A stretch of DNA of 64,000 nt from Streptomyces reniochalinae (GCF_003323735.1 NZ_QOIM01000030.1:124001-188000), one strand, 5' to 3'. Positions 37,360 to 45,550 are shown, counted from the first letter of the stretch. Translations and numbers: made by a program. The notes: generated from the letters alone by a model not told the origin.

Positions 37360-40300
37360 TCACGGAGCGGGCCGCAGCGCGACGTCGTGCCGCATCGTGC
37401 CTGCCGCCGCTGTCACCAGCAGGAACTCCGCACTGGGCGCGTGCGAGGCGCTGGAGGTCACCAGGGTGTGGCCGCCCGGCGCCAGACCGGTCACCTGGTA
37501 GGCGCCGCCGGCCGCGCGCACCAGCGCCTGCCGCTTGCCGCGCGCGTCGACCACGGTGAGCCACGCCTCGCAGCCGCCCGGGTGGAGCGGGCAGTGCACG
37601 AAACCGGCGACGGTCACGAAACCGTCGACGGTCGCCGCACCGACGGCCCCTGCTCCGGCCCCGTCTCCCGTTTCGACCCCGGCCCCCGCCCCGGTCCCGG
37701 TCCCGGTCCCGGTCCCGGTTCCAGCCTCGGCTGTCGGCGGGAGGGCGCGTGCGGTGCGTGCGCCGGAGGTGCCCGGGGCGCCCGGCGCCTGCCCGGCGGG
37801 GGAGACCGGGGCGGAGGGGTCGGCGGCGTCCGCCCGACCGGGGCGGGGGCCCGCGTGGCCGGGGCGCGTGTCCGCGTCGTCCGGACGCGTGTCGGACCGA
37901 TCGAGCCGCGGGTCCGTGTGGCGCGCGGCGGAGGCGGCGAACGCCTGGGCCGCCAGGGCACGGTGCAGGTTCTGCCGGTGCGCCCGGGGAGCGGAGGGCG
38001 GCCGCCCGCCTGAGCCGGCCACGGGGTGCGCGGCCGTGCCGGCGGGCTCACTGTCCGCACCCTCGTACGGGTCCGCGGTCGGGGCGAGAGCGATCCGCAT
38101 GCCGCGGTTGTCGGCGAGGCTGGCCAACACCTCGTCGAGGGCGGCCAGTTCACGCAGCGCGGCCCGCAACCGGACCGTGCCCGCCCGGGCTGCGCTCGAC
38201 CCGTCTGCGCCCGACTGGTCGGTGCGGGGCCCTGAGAGCGCCGGCGACGCCTCCAGCTCGCGGATCAGCGGGCTGACCCGTACCCAGGTGCCGTCGCCGT
38301 CGCCGGTGGCGAGCTGCCGGTCGAGGGAGCGCAGGGAGCCGGCGAAGACCTCGGTGATCCGGTCCACGCGGGCGCGCAGCGCGGGGGCGGTGTCGAGGTC
38401 GACGTCCGCCGCCACGGCCAGCGAGCGGGCGTGCCGGGTCGCGGTGCCCAGCAGCGCCAGGAGGTTGTCCCCGGTGCGGCCCCGGGCGCCCAGCGGCATG
38501 CGCACCAGCGGGCGGACGACGGACTGCATCTGGTACAGCGCGGCGTCCACCGCGCGGGCGGCACCGCGCAGCCGGATGGGGGCCTCGGGCTCCTTCCAGC
38601 GGGCGGCGACCTGCGCGATCAGGTCCTCCAGTGCGGACAGGTAGCCGCGCGCCGCCTCCCGCCGCACCTTCGAGGTGGCGACGGGGAAGACCGCGGCGGC
38701 GCACGCGGTGGCTACGAGCACGCCGAGCCCGTTCTCGACGAGGCGCTCGGTCAGCAGCCGGTCCATGCCGTCGTACGGGGTGGTCAGCCCGTACAGTTGG
38801 GTCAGCGCGACGACCAGGCCGACGACCCACAGAGCGTACGCGCGCGACATGCCCCAGGCGCCGAACGTGATGCCCGCGACGATGACCGTCAGCATCGCGT
38901 AGACGTGCCCGTGCCCGACGGCGTGCAGCAGTGCGATGCCCAGGACAGCGCCGACCGCGGTGCCCACCATGCGGTGGGCGAACTTGCGCAGCCGCTCGTG
39001 GGTGGTGTTCGTACCGAACAGCGTGATCATCACGCCGACCAGGCCCCAGTAGAACCGCTGCCCGTTGACGGCGTCGGCGAGCGGAATGGTGATCGCGGCG
39101 GCGAGCCCCGCGGTCAGCGGTGCCCTCAGATACGGGACGGCGCGGCGCCAGCCGGTGTCCGGCACCTGCGCCTCGGCGACCCGCTGCGCGGCAGGGCCGG
39201 ACGCGGCCGGGCGCCCGCGCTCCAGCAGGACGGTCTGCTTGAACGGCACCTTGGCGCGGGCGGTGGGCGCGTTCCAGCCCAGGCTCAGCCAGCAGGCCAG
39301 CGCGTCGGCGAGCGCGTCCAGCAGGTCGGCGACGCGGCGTGCCGCGGCCCGCACCTCGGCCTCCTCGCCGCCGTACCCCTGTGCGGCGGCGCCCGTGGGC
39401 GCGGCCGCCTGCTGACGGATCAGTTCCGCCGCGGGGCGCAGCGCGTCCGCCCGGCCCAGGTGGGTGTCGCGGGCGAGGACGAGCCCGACGACCAGCGCCT
39501 CACGCAGGCGGGAGGGCACGTGCCGCCGCGTCAGCTGCTGGGTGGCCTGGCCGATGCCCTGGAGCGCCAGTTCCGCGTCGAAGAGGTACTGGTGCAGCAG
39601 CTCGGCCGCCTCGGGGTCCGCGGCGACCTCGGGCTGGGCCAGGTTGCCGTCGATGGTGAGGGTGGTCACGTTCAGCCGCCGCAGGGCGCGGCGCATGCGG
39701 CGAGTGGCGACGGCCGCGTCGGCGTCCGGGTCCAGCGCGGTGGCGGCGGCGTCGGCCACCCGGCGGGCCTCGACGACGAAGGCGCGCTGGGTGCGCAGCA
39801 GGTCCTCGCGCGGCATCGGACAGCACAGCAGGAGCCTCACGCCCAGGACGGCGACCGCCGTGGCGGCGGCGATGACGAACAGCCACCCGCACGAGTGCAG
39901 CGGGATGGGCGTCATCATCCCGACCAGGAAGGCGTTGAACATCATCATGCCGGTCAGCAGCGCGATCGTGCCGAACTTGAGCAGGAAGAACAGCAGGGCG
40001 ATCGCGACGCCCATCAGGCACAGTTCGAGCACCCGGTCCTGGTGCAGCCAGGCGGAGACCGGCAGGATCGCGGAGTAGGGGACCGGCAGCCACAGGATGG
40101 CGCGGGTCAGCCGCAGCGGGGTGTTCTCCGCGACGGCGAACGAGCTCATCAGCCCGATCATGCCGCCGACCATCATGCCCAGCATGGCCGAGACCCCGGT
40201 GGCCACGGACATGCCGTATCCCACGGCCAGGGCGGTGACCATCGAGGTGAGCGTGCGCCAGCCCGCCTGGAGCTGGCCGAGTCCGGGGTCGGCGGCCAGT

Positions 40301-40491
40301 ACCCAGTCCCACCAGTGGCGCGGCCCGCTCACCCGGCGGGGGGCGTGCAGGACGGCTGCGCCGGGCTCGCCGTCCGCGTCGGTGCCCGTGCCCCTGCCCG
40401 TATCCGTGTCCGCGCCCGTTCCCGTGCTCGGGTCCGCGCCGTCACCGGCCAGGCCGGTGACGGGCGACGGGCGTGCTGTCCGGGGGGTCAT
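37360..40491 (-). CDS. FUSC family transporter with C-terminal beta-sandwich-like domain
   Basis: A 1043-residue protein. After a Thr/Asp/Gly-rich N-terminus (1-60) come two FUSC-type membrane blocks: residues ~75-230 (for example MVTALAVGYGMSVATGVSAM and LLTGMMMFNAFLVGMMTPIP) and ~470-640 (RFYWGLVGVMITLFGTNTTH and ERLRKFAHRMVGTAVGAVLG), each followed by a long helical cytoplasmic part. A low-complexity linker of over 100 residues contains a (GT)n run. The last ~85 residues (VTVAGFVHCPLHPGGCEAWL, GAYQVTGLAPGGHTLVTSSA) resemble a carboxypeptidase-regulatory-like beta sandwich. FUSC proteins export aromatic acids and similar compounds. The marR-like gene lies 14 bases upstream. Confidence 0.85.
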   Translation of the reverse strand: MTPRTARPSPVTGLAGDGADPSTGTGADTDTGRGTGTDADGEPGAAVLHAPRRVSGPRHWWDWVLAADPGLGQLQAGWRTLTSMVTALAVGYGMSVATGVSAMLGMMVGGMIGLMSSFAVAENTPLRLTRAILWLPVPYSAILPVSAWLHQDRVLELCLMGVAIALLFFLLKFGTIALLTGMMMFNAFLVGMMTPIPLHSCGWLFVIAAATAVAVLGVRLLLCCPMPREDLLRTQRAFVVEARRVADAAATALDPDADAAVATRRMRRALRRLNVTTLTIDGNLAQPEVAADPEAAELLHQYLFDAELALQGIGQATQQLTRRHVPSRLREALVVGLVLARDTHLGRADALRPAAELIRQQAAAPTGAAAQGYGGEEAEVRAAARRVADLLDALADALACWLSLGWNAPTARAKVPFKQTVLLERGRPAASGPAAQRVAEAQVPDTGWRRAVPYLRAPLTAGLAAAITIPLADAVNGQRFYWGLVGVMITLFGTNTTHERLRKFAHRMVGTAVGAVLGIALLHAVGHGHVYAMLTVIVAGITFGAWGMSRAYALWVVGLVVALTQLYGLTTPYDGMDRLLTERLVENGLGVLVATACAAAVFPVATSKVRREAARGYLSALEDLIAQVAARWKEPEAPIRLRGAARAVDAALYQMQSVVRPLVRMPLGARGRTGDNLLALLGTATRHARSLAVAADVDLDTAPALRARVDRITEVFAGSLRSLDRQLATGDGDGTWVRVSPLIRELEASPALSGPRTDQSGADGSSAARAGTVRLRAALRELAALDEVLASLADNRGMRIALAPTADPYEGADSEPAGTAAHPVAGSGGRPPSAPRAHRQNLHRALAAQAFAASAARHTDPRLDRSDTRPDDADTRPGHAGPRPGRADAADPSAPVSPAGQAPGAPGTSGARTARALPPTAEAGTGTGTGTGTGAGAGVETGDGAGAGAVGAATVDGFVTVAGFVHCPLHPGGCEAWLTVVDARGKRQALVRAAGGAYQVTGLAPGGHTLVTSSASHAPSAEFLLVTAAAGTMRHDVALRPAP
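37691..37720. repeat. Hexanucleotide microsatellite in the FUSC gene linker
   Basis: About five tandem copies of CCGGTC encode the Gly-Thr repeat of the linker. Changes in copy number would stay in frame. Confidence 0.8.
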
Positions 40492-40505
40492 GGTGGCTGA
40501 TGTGC

Positions 40506-40964
40506 TCAACTGGCCTCCGATTCCAGGGACGTCAGGAGGGTGCACACGGCTTCGCGGGCCACCGCGACGGTGTGCTCGGGGTCGTCGGCGTGCGCGTGGA
40601 GCCCCTGGAGCAGCGCGGCGGCCATGCGCCGGCGCCCCTGTTCCAGCAGCTCCCGGCCGAGCGGGGTGATGTGGGCCTCGGTGGCGCGGCCGTCCCGGGC
40701 GCAGGACCTGCGCTCGACCAGCCCGCGCGTCTCCAGCTCCTTGAGGACGGTGGTGACCCGCGGCTGGGTCAGCCCGGTGTGCGAGGTCAGCTCGGACACC
40801 CGGCGCGGGCCTTCTTCCAGGGCGTCCAGCGCGGTGGCCGAGCTGCGGGGGAGCCCGAAGTCCCCGGTCCGGAACAGGAGCCGGGAGAGCCTCCCGATAC
40901 CGCTCAGCAGGCCCCGTGCCGCCCGCTCAATCCGCTGCTCCTCGCCCGTCGACGCAGTTTGCAT
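40506..40964 (-). CDS. MarR-family regulator
   Basis: A 152-residue regulator with a standard winged helix: LDALEEGPRRVSELTSHTGL, TQPRVTTVLKELETRGLVER, SCARDGRATEAHITPLGREL. It is the first gene of a two-gene unit with the FUSC transporter and probably represses it. The ATG at 40964 has no spaced Shine-Dalgarno sequence (AAGGA touches the ATG), but a consensus-like -10 box TATATT lies exactly 7-12 bases upstream, which suggests a leaderless mRNA. A 14-bp palindrome covers that box. Confidence 0.9.
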   Translation of the reverse strand: MQTASTGEEQRIERAARGLLSGIGRLSRLLFRTGDFGLPRSSATALDALEEGPRRVSELTSHTGLTQPRVTTVLKELETRGLVERRSCARDGRATEAHITPLGRELLEQGRRRMAAALLQGLHAHADDPEHTVAVAREAVCTLLTSLESEAS

Positions 40965-40966
40965 TC

Positions 40967-40980
40967 CTTAAATATATAAG
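40967..40980. promoter_or_regulatory. Palindrome over the -10 box of the marR-FUSC operon
   Basis: CTTAAATATATAAG is palindromic at 12 of 14 positions. It sits 2 bases upstream of the marR-like ATG and overlaps TATATT at -12 to -7. Its AT content is strikingly higher than the surroundings. A MarR dimer bound here would block RNA polymerase. Confidence 0.65.
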
Positions 40981-41525
40981 CAGACGATGAAAAATGCTTG
41001 CCGTTTACACGTTTCTGGGCTGTGGAGGTCGTCACATGTGGCGGGGGAAACTGTGTGTGGCGCGGGTCGCGAGGTACCTAGATCCCCTACTGCTGGACCA
41101 GTCATCTTTGCGTTTCTTTTGCAAAGTGGCGTGGTGTGCGCGGAGCTCGACCACCCGCGACCAGACCTCCAGCGACGCCGTCTGTTACGGCCACGAGTGC
41201 GCGCTCTGGGGCGCGGCCGGCTGCGCGGCTGCGGCTCGGTGAACTTCTCTGTCAAGGGCGCGCAGGACGGGCCCTTGCCGAAGAGCCCCCGCTACCTGCC
41301 CCGGTGACGTCACAGCGCTGAGCATGGGCAGAGTGCGATCTCTCCGTGGTAGGCCGAGCGTTCGGCGGGGTCAGAAGAGGCGAACAGCGGCCGGGGATCC
41401 TCCATCTGGTTGCAAACAGTGACAAGTTCGCTACACCAGCGTGTTCGGTTTTGCGGCTATCTCAGCGCCACTGCCCTCTCCGTGCAAGTGTCTAGCCGTA
41501 TATCCACTATCCAAAGCAGGGTGGT
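40981..41525. other. Long intergenic region at the left edge of the inserted cassette
   Basis: These 545 bases hold no frame I can support. Around 41104-41126 CTTTGC and GCAAAG form an inverted repeat with a T-rich loop. From about 41400 the sequence is AT-richer, with TTGCAA and TATATCC elements before the first cassette gene, so the cassette promoter is probably at 41410-41510. No integrase, tRNA or attachment-site duplication was found. Confidence 0.5.
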
Positions 41526-42065
41526 ATGTCATTCGAAGAGGAATGGGGCGAACTGCGGAAGAGCGAAGGAGGCGGGGGTCGGTCGCCGCACATGCAGCTT
41601 AATCACGTACCGAGCCCGGACTCTGGGACGCCTGCAAATGGAGAGAATGACCTCGCGGTCTCCTCGGAAGTGCAGACGGTGGCGAAATATATAAACGAGG
41701 AGTTCAAGCCAGCCGTAGCAGCGAAGGGCAGGATTGCCGACTTCTCCTCCGAGATGGTCGGGGGAGGGGGAGACATAGAGATGGCTTTCCTGCCGGTGGC
41801 AGGCCCGTTGGCAAGCGTGGGGGCCATGAGGAACTGGGACACGGGCCGAGGCGTCCAGTACGGACTGGTCCAGTGGGAAAAGCAGGTAGCTGATCTACAG
41901 GAGCGGCTGAGCTTTGCGATGAAGGCCCTCGGCTGGACGGGAAAGACTTTCGACGGGCAGGAGATCGACACCGCCGCCGGCTTCAACAAACTCTCCAGTC
42001 GGGGAAAGCAGGGAGACGAAGAACCGCTGTTTGTCCCTCGGGACAGTAAGCTGGACAGGTTGTGA
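41526..42065 (+). CDS. 'MSFEEEW' protein, candidate type VII secretion accessory/chaperone
   Basis: A 179-residue hydrophilic protein. It begins MSFEEEWGELRKSEGGGG, the characteristic start of a Streptomyces family whose genes sit directly before WXG-like genes. A helical middle (VQTVAKYINEEFKPAVAAKG) and RGVQYGLVQWEKQVADLQER suggest a four-helix or WXG100-like bundle with W near position 110. No catalytic motif is seen. Codon use has many A/T third positions, unlike the flanking core genes, which suggests transfer. The next gene starts 10 bases after the stop. I infer a pairing with the downstream protein; the exact role is not known. Confidence 0.7.
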   Translation: MSFEEEWGELRKSEGGGGRSPHMQLNHVPSPDSGTPANGENDLAVSSEVQTVAKYINEEFKPAVAAKGRIADFSSEMVGGGGDIEMAFLPVAGPLASVGAMRNWDTGRGVQYGLVQWEKQVADLQERLSFAMKALGWTGKTFDGQEIDTAAGFNKLSSRGKQGDEEPLFVPRDSKLDRL

Positions 42066-42075
42066 GACCGGGCGC

Positions 42076-43254
42076 ATGGATCTGACTTACCAGGACATAA
42101 TGGAGGCGGATTTCGGGACGCTCACCACGGCAGCCAAAAAATGGCGAAGCATGGGTGAAGAATTCGGGACGCTTCGGACGCAATACGATACAAACGTGAG
42201 CAAAAAGCTCTCCTCCTGGCATGGTAAGGCCTCCGGGGCCTACTACCTTTCCGAGGCGTCGACTTTGGCGAATCTCGACGCAGCTAAGGAACAGGCTACT
42301 GCGTTTGCTCGTCTTTTGGACGATGGGCGTGAAATGCTGGACAATGCCCGCAACGCACTGAAAGAAGCCCGGAAGGCCGCGATGGAAGAAGGGGGCATGA
42401 AAGTTGATGAGTACGGGAAATGTACTACTGACACCTCAGGTATGACGTCCGGTGAAGCGGCTAGTAAGCTTCGGGATCCAGGGCGGGCCGATATCGAAAC
42501 GTACTGGAACCAGGTCATCAAGAGGGGCGTACAGACTGTCCAAGAGGCAGACACGCTCATAATGATGGCCCTGAAAACTGTCGCCGGCGACGAAAGCACC
42601 TTGAAGGGAGCCGTGTCCTTCAACGCCGACGCGCCGAGCAACATGGGGGCGTTCATGAAGGACCTGGCGAAAAGGAAAGCTGAGAAGGATGCAGGGCCGC
42701 ACGTCTCGCCAAACCTGGCCAAGGCCATAATCCACGGAGTGAACACGGCGATTCACACCTCAGGTGGGATGGGGCAGAAAGCGGTTGTCGGTTCAATCGA
42801 CGGCCTCTCTGAAGCAACTGGCTACAATAATACTCAAGGCCTATGCCTGAACGCATCGGCAGGAATGGGGGCCAGCATTGGCGGCGAGGCTTGCCTAGTT
42901 GTCACCAGGAAGCCGGAAGGCGGGGCGCAAATATCCTTCGTCCGCTCAGTGACAACTAGTAGTGCTGGCTGGTCGTTTGGTACGGATGCCAACGTCAGTG
43001 TCATGAAGAGCAATGCCGACGACATCGACCAGATTCGCGGGCCCAGTTGGAGTGCGGGGGCATCCGGCCATGTTGGCCCTATCGGTGGCGAGGTGAATCA
43101 TGTGACGGCCCTCAACGTCACAAACTCCAAAGGGGATTCCGTGTACAGTAAATCTGTTGGATTCGGCCCTGGTATCGAGGCTGGTGCATCCACGGGATTC
43201 GGTAACAGCTACGGCACGGTGCTATGGGAGTCCCCTGAGGCAAAGAAGAAATAA
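42076..43254 (+). CDS. WXG/LXG-like protein with glycine-rich beta-type C-terminal domain, candidate effector
   Basis: A 392-residue protein. Residues 1-125 are helical and match the Streptomyces family starting M-D-L-T-Y-x-D-I-M-E-A-D, with a W-x-G motif (SSWHGKASGAYY) like type VII secretion substrates. Residues 125-235 are mixed helix. The C-terminal 150 residues alternate polar and hydrophobic residues with many Gly/Ser (LNASAGMGASIGGEACLVV, GWSFGTDANVSVMKS, GFGPGIEAGASTGFGNSYGT), as in beta-barrel or pore-forming domains, and contain only two Cys. No enzyme motif is visible. The low-GC codon use and the following two-helix membrane gene suggest an effector-immunity pair. A structural or adhesion protein is the alternative. 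Confidence 0.7.
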   Translation: MDLTYQDIMEADFGTLTTAAKKWRSMGEEFGTLRTQYDTNVSKKLSSWHGKASGAYYLSEASTLANLDAAKEQATAFARLLDDGREMLDNARNALKEARKAAMEEGGMKVDEYGKCTTDTSGMTSGEAASKLRDPGRADIETYWNQVIKRGVQTVQEADTLIMMALKTVAGDESTLKGAVSFNADAPSNMGAFMKDLAKRKAEKDAGPHVSPNLAKAIIHGVNTAIHTSGGMGQKAVVGSIDGLSEATGYNNTQGLCLNASAGMGASIGGEACLVVTRKPEGGAQISFVRSVTTSSAGWSFGTDANVSVMKSNADDIDQIRGPSWSAGASGHVGPIGGEVNHVTALNVTNSKGDSVYSKSVGFGPGIEAGASTGFGNSYGTVLWESPEAKKK

Positions 43255-43287
43255 TCGTCCGAGTAGAACTTATGTGATCGGCTGGAC

Positions 43288-43479
43288 ATGGTACTCAGGT
43301 TCTGGGGAATACTATTCCTCATCTTCGGCCTTTTGATGGCAAGCAATTACAGAGGATTCACGGAGAGGATTTTCCAATACTTGTCCAGTAGTCTACCTAC
43401 CTCAAGCGCCGCGCGTCCGGGAAACTTGCGAGCCGTTGGAGTCGGCTTCGTAATCCTCGGAATTCTTTTCGCTATTTGA
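43288..43479 (+). CDS. Two-helix membrane protein, candidate immunity protein
   Basis: A 63-residue protein of two hydrophobic helices (LRFWGILFLIFGLLMASNY and AVGVGFVILGILFAI) joined by a 25-residue polar loop. It starts 33 bases after the effector candidate's stop and has no good ribosome binding site. Small membrane proteins behind secreted pore-forming or membrane-active toxins commonly protect the producer. That role is inferred from position and topology only. No family is recognised. Confidence 0.6.
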   Translation: MVLRFWGILFLIFGLLMASNYRGFTERIFQYLSSSLPTSSAARPGNLRAVGVGFVILGILFAI

Positions 43480-43656
43480 TGGTTTGCGGCACTTCGAACT
43501 GGTGTCCCGCTTCCACCTTGTGGCCGCATGTGCTTTCCAGGTGATGAAGAGTGCCTGGGGGTATATCCGTATGTCTGTACCCTCTGCGGCTCGCCGACCA
43601 GCTCGTCAGAACAGGACGGGACTCTCAAGGAGCATTGAGGCCAGCCCAGTAAACGA

Positions 43657-43694
43657 GCCCCACCCGTGCACTTGTCGTCGTGCACAAGTGGGGC
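43657..43694 (+). terminator. Terminator at the right end of the cassette
   Basis: GCCCCAC/GTGGGGC and GTGCAC/GTGCAC stack around a CC/AA internal loop with an 8-base terminal loop. The T-rich CTTCTGTTGTCT follows. It sits between the cassette and the convergent SCO4848-type gene and could serve both. Confidence 0.8.
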
Positions 43695-43704
43695 CTTCTG
43701 TTGT

Positions 43705-43941
43705 CTACCGGTGCCGGTTCGCGCGGATGCCCCGGAAGCCGAGCACGCCGATCGCCGTACCCAGCAGGAAGGAGACGATGGCGAGTGTCAGGTGAACCCA
43801 GAAGTAGGCGGTCGGCTCTCCGTTGTCGAAAGCCAGGCCGCTGGCGTCCTTGAGCAAGTTCTTGGCGAACGTGATCCATACCACCCAAGACCAGATGCCG
43901 AAGGCGAACAGGAACCAGGAAACCAGGCGTCCGATCTTCAT
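43705..43941 (-). CDS. SCO4848-family small membrane protein
   Basis: A 78-residue protein with two membrane helices (LVSWFLFAFGIWSWVVWITF and AYFWVHLTLAIVSFLLGTAI) and the conserved N-terminus MKIGRLVSWF and C-terminus GVLGFRGIRANR. This is the conserved streptomycete protein found between the D,D-carboxypeptidase and metallophosphoesterase genes. Here the FUSC/MarR pair and the cassette lie between it and the carboxypeptidase. ATG 43941 has a GGTTG-like sequence upstream. The function is unknown. Confidence 0.85.
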   Translation of the reverse strand: MKIGRLVSWFLFAFGIWSWVVWITFAKNLLKDASGLAFDNGEPTAYFWVHLTLAIVSFLLGTAIGVLGFRGIRANRHR

Positions 43942-44186
43942 GGGTTGTTCCTTTTCGCTCAGGGGCTTGCGGCACCACCGTACGCACCCCCCTCTCCGTG
44001 GGCCGCTGCCAGGGGCCCCGCTTCCCCGTCCTCTCCCTCGCCCGCGCACACCGTCCAGCGAGCAGCGGACAGGCGTTCGGCGACGCCGGGGACCGACCGG
44101 CTACCTTTGGGTCACCTGCCGCCGGCGATCACCCGTCTTCCCGTTGACGGGGGCGGCAGGCCCGAGAGCGAGGGGGAGGAACAGCC

Positions 44187-45479
44187 ATGGCGGCTGTGTT
44201 GGTACTGGTGGGGCTCGTCGTGCTGGGCGCGCTCGTGGGCGCTCACCTCTACCTGTGGCGGCGCTTCGTCCGCGACGTGACGTCGCCCGGCGGCTGGTGG
44301 CGGCGCACCGGAACGGTGCTGGCGGTACTGCTGCCGCTGACCACGATCGGCGCTCTGGTCTCCGGCCAGGCCGGAGCCCCCTTCCTGCTCGAACAGATCC
44401 TCGCGTGGCCCGGCTACCTGTGGCTGGCGTGCCTGCTGTATCTGATGCTGGCGCTGCTCGCCGCCGAGGTGGTGCGGTGGGTCCTCAGGCGTACGGCCTG
44501 GGGGCGGGCGCGGGCCGCCGCCTCCCGTACCGACGGTCCTGTCCCGGCGCCCGCGCCGGAACCGGCACCGTCGGAGTCCGCCCCCGCGGGCTCCGACCCC
44601 GCCACCGGCGGCGCCGGGAGCGCCGGCTCCCTCACCGTCCCGCTCTCCGCCCCCGTACCCACCCGGCGGGTCTTCCTCGCGCGGACGCTCGCGCTCACCG
44701 CCGGGGCCGCCGGGCTCGGCACCACCGCGGCAGGGGCCTACGGCGTGCTGAACGGGCCGACGCTCAAGCACCTGACCGTTCCGCTGGCCAAGCTGGGCGA
44801 AAGAGCGTCCGGGTTCCGGATCGCGGTCGTCAGCGACATCCACCTCGGGCCCATCCTGGGCCGGGCGCACACGCAGCGGATCGTGGACACGATCAACCGC
44901 ACGCAGCCCGACCTGGTGACCATCGTCGGCGACCTGGTCGACGGCACCGTCGCCGACCTCGGACCGGCGGCCGAGCCGCTGCGCGCGCTGCGCTCCCGCC
45001 ACGGGTCCTACTTCGTGACGGGTAACCACGAGTACTTCGGGGACGCCCACGCCTGGGTCGACCACCTGCGCGAGCTGAACGTCCATCCACTGGAGAACGC
45101 CCGCCGCGAGCTGCCCGGGTTCGACCTGGCGGGCGTCAACGACATCCAGGGCGAGGCGCAGGGCGAAGGCCCCGACTACGACAAGGCGCTCGGCGACCGC
45201 GACACCTCACGCGCCGTCGTGCTGATGGCGCACCAGCCGGTGATGGTGCACCAGGCCGCAGACCACCACGTCGATCTCCAGCTCTCCGGGCACACCCACG
45301 GCGGACAGCTGTGGCCTGGCCCCTATCTCGCCGCCCTCGCCAACCCGACCGTGGCCGGGCTGGACCGCTACGGCGACACCCAGCTGTACGTCACCCGCGG
45401 CGCCGGCGCCTGGGGCCCGCCCGTCCGCGTGGGCGCGGAATCGGACGTCACCGTCGTGACGCTGGCCGCCAAGGGTTGA
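44187..45479 (+). CDS. Membrane-anchored metallophosphoesterase
   Basis: A 430-residue protein. Four N-terminal helices (MAAVLVLVGLVVLGALVGAH; TGTVLAVLLPLTTIGALVSG; LAWPGYLWLACLLYLMLALL, then one more near residue 165 in a twin-arginine-like context TRRVFLARTLALTAGAAGLG) precede the calcineurin-like domain. The metal-binding motifs are complete: SDIHLGPI, VGDLVDG, GNHEY, MAHQP and SGHTHGGQ. The active site should face outside. The substrate is unknown; relatives are YaeI/YkuE-like phosphodiesterases. A stop-anchored 17-bp repeat follows. Confidence 0.9.
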   Translation: MAAVLVLVGLVVLGALVGAHLYLWRRFVRDVTSPGGWWRRTGTVLAVLLPLTTIGALVSGQAGAPFLLEQILAWPGYLWLACLLYLMLALLAAEVVRWVLRRTAWGRARAAASRTDGPVPAPAPEPAPSESAPAGSDPATGGAGSAGSLTVPLSAPVPTRRVFLARTLALTAGAAGLGTTAAGAYGVLNGPTLKHLTVPLAKLGERASGFRIAVVSDIHLGPILGRAHTQRIVDTINRTQPDLVTIVGDLVDGTVADLGPAAEPLRALRSRHGSYFVTGNHEYFGDAHAWVDHLRELNVHPLENARRELPGFDLAGVNDIQGEAQGEGPDYDKALGDRDTSRAVVLMAHQPVMVHQAADHHVDLQLSGHTHGGQLWPGPYLAALANPTVAGLDRYGDTQLYVTRGAGAWGPPVRVGAESDVTVVTLAAKG

Positions 45480-45550
45480 GCGCGAGCAAGGGCTGAGTAG
45501 CGCGAGCAAGAGCTGAGCGCGAGCAAGGGCTGAGCGCCTACAAGGGCTGA
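45471..45550 (+). repeat. Five ~17-bp tandem repeats starting at the metallophosphoesterase stop codon
   Basis: Copies of AAGGGCTGAGCGCGAGC begin at 45471, 45488, 45508, 45525 and 45542 (one spacing is 20). The first overlaps the last codons and the TGA of the gene. The repeated TGA falls in all three frames. Confidence 0.88.

Noticed and set aside
37600..38644. Plus-strand frames opposite the FUSC C-terminus
   Set aside because: Shadow frames of low-complexity linker sequence without start signals.
40987..41307. Small frames in the 545-base gap left of the cassette
   Set aside because: They lack Shine-Dalgarno sequences, overlap each other on both strands and give no recognisable protein.
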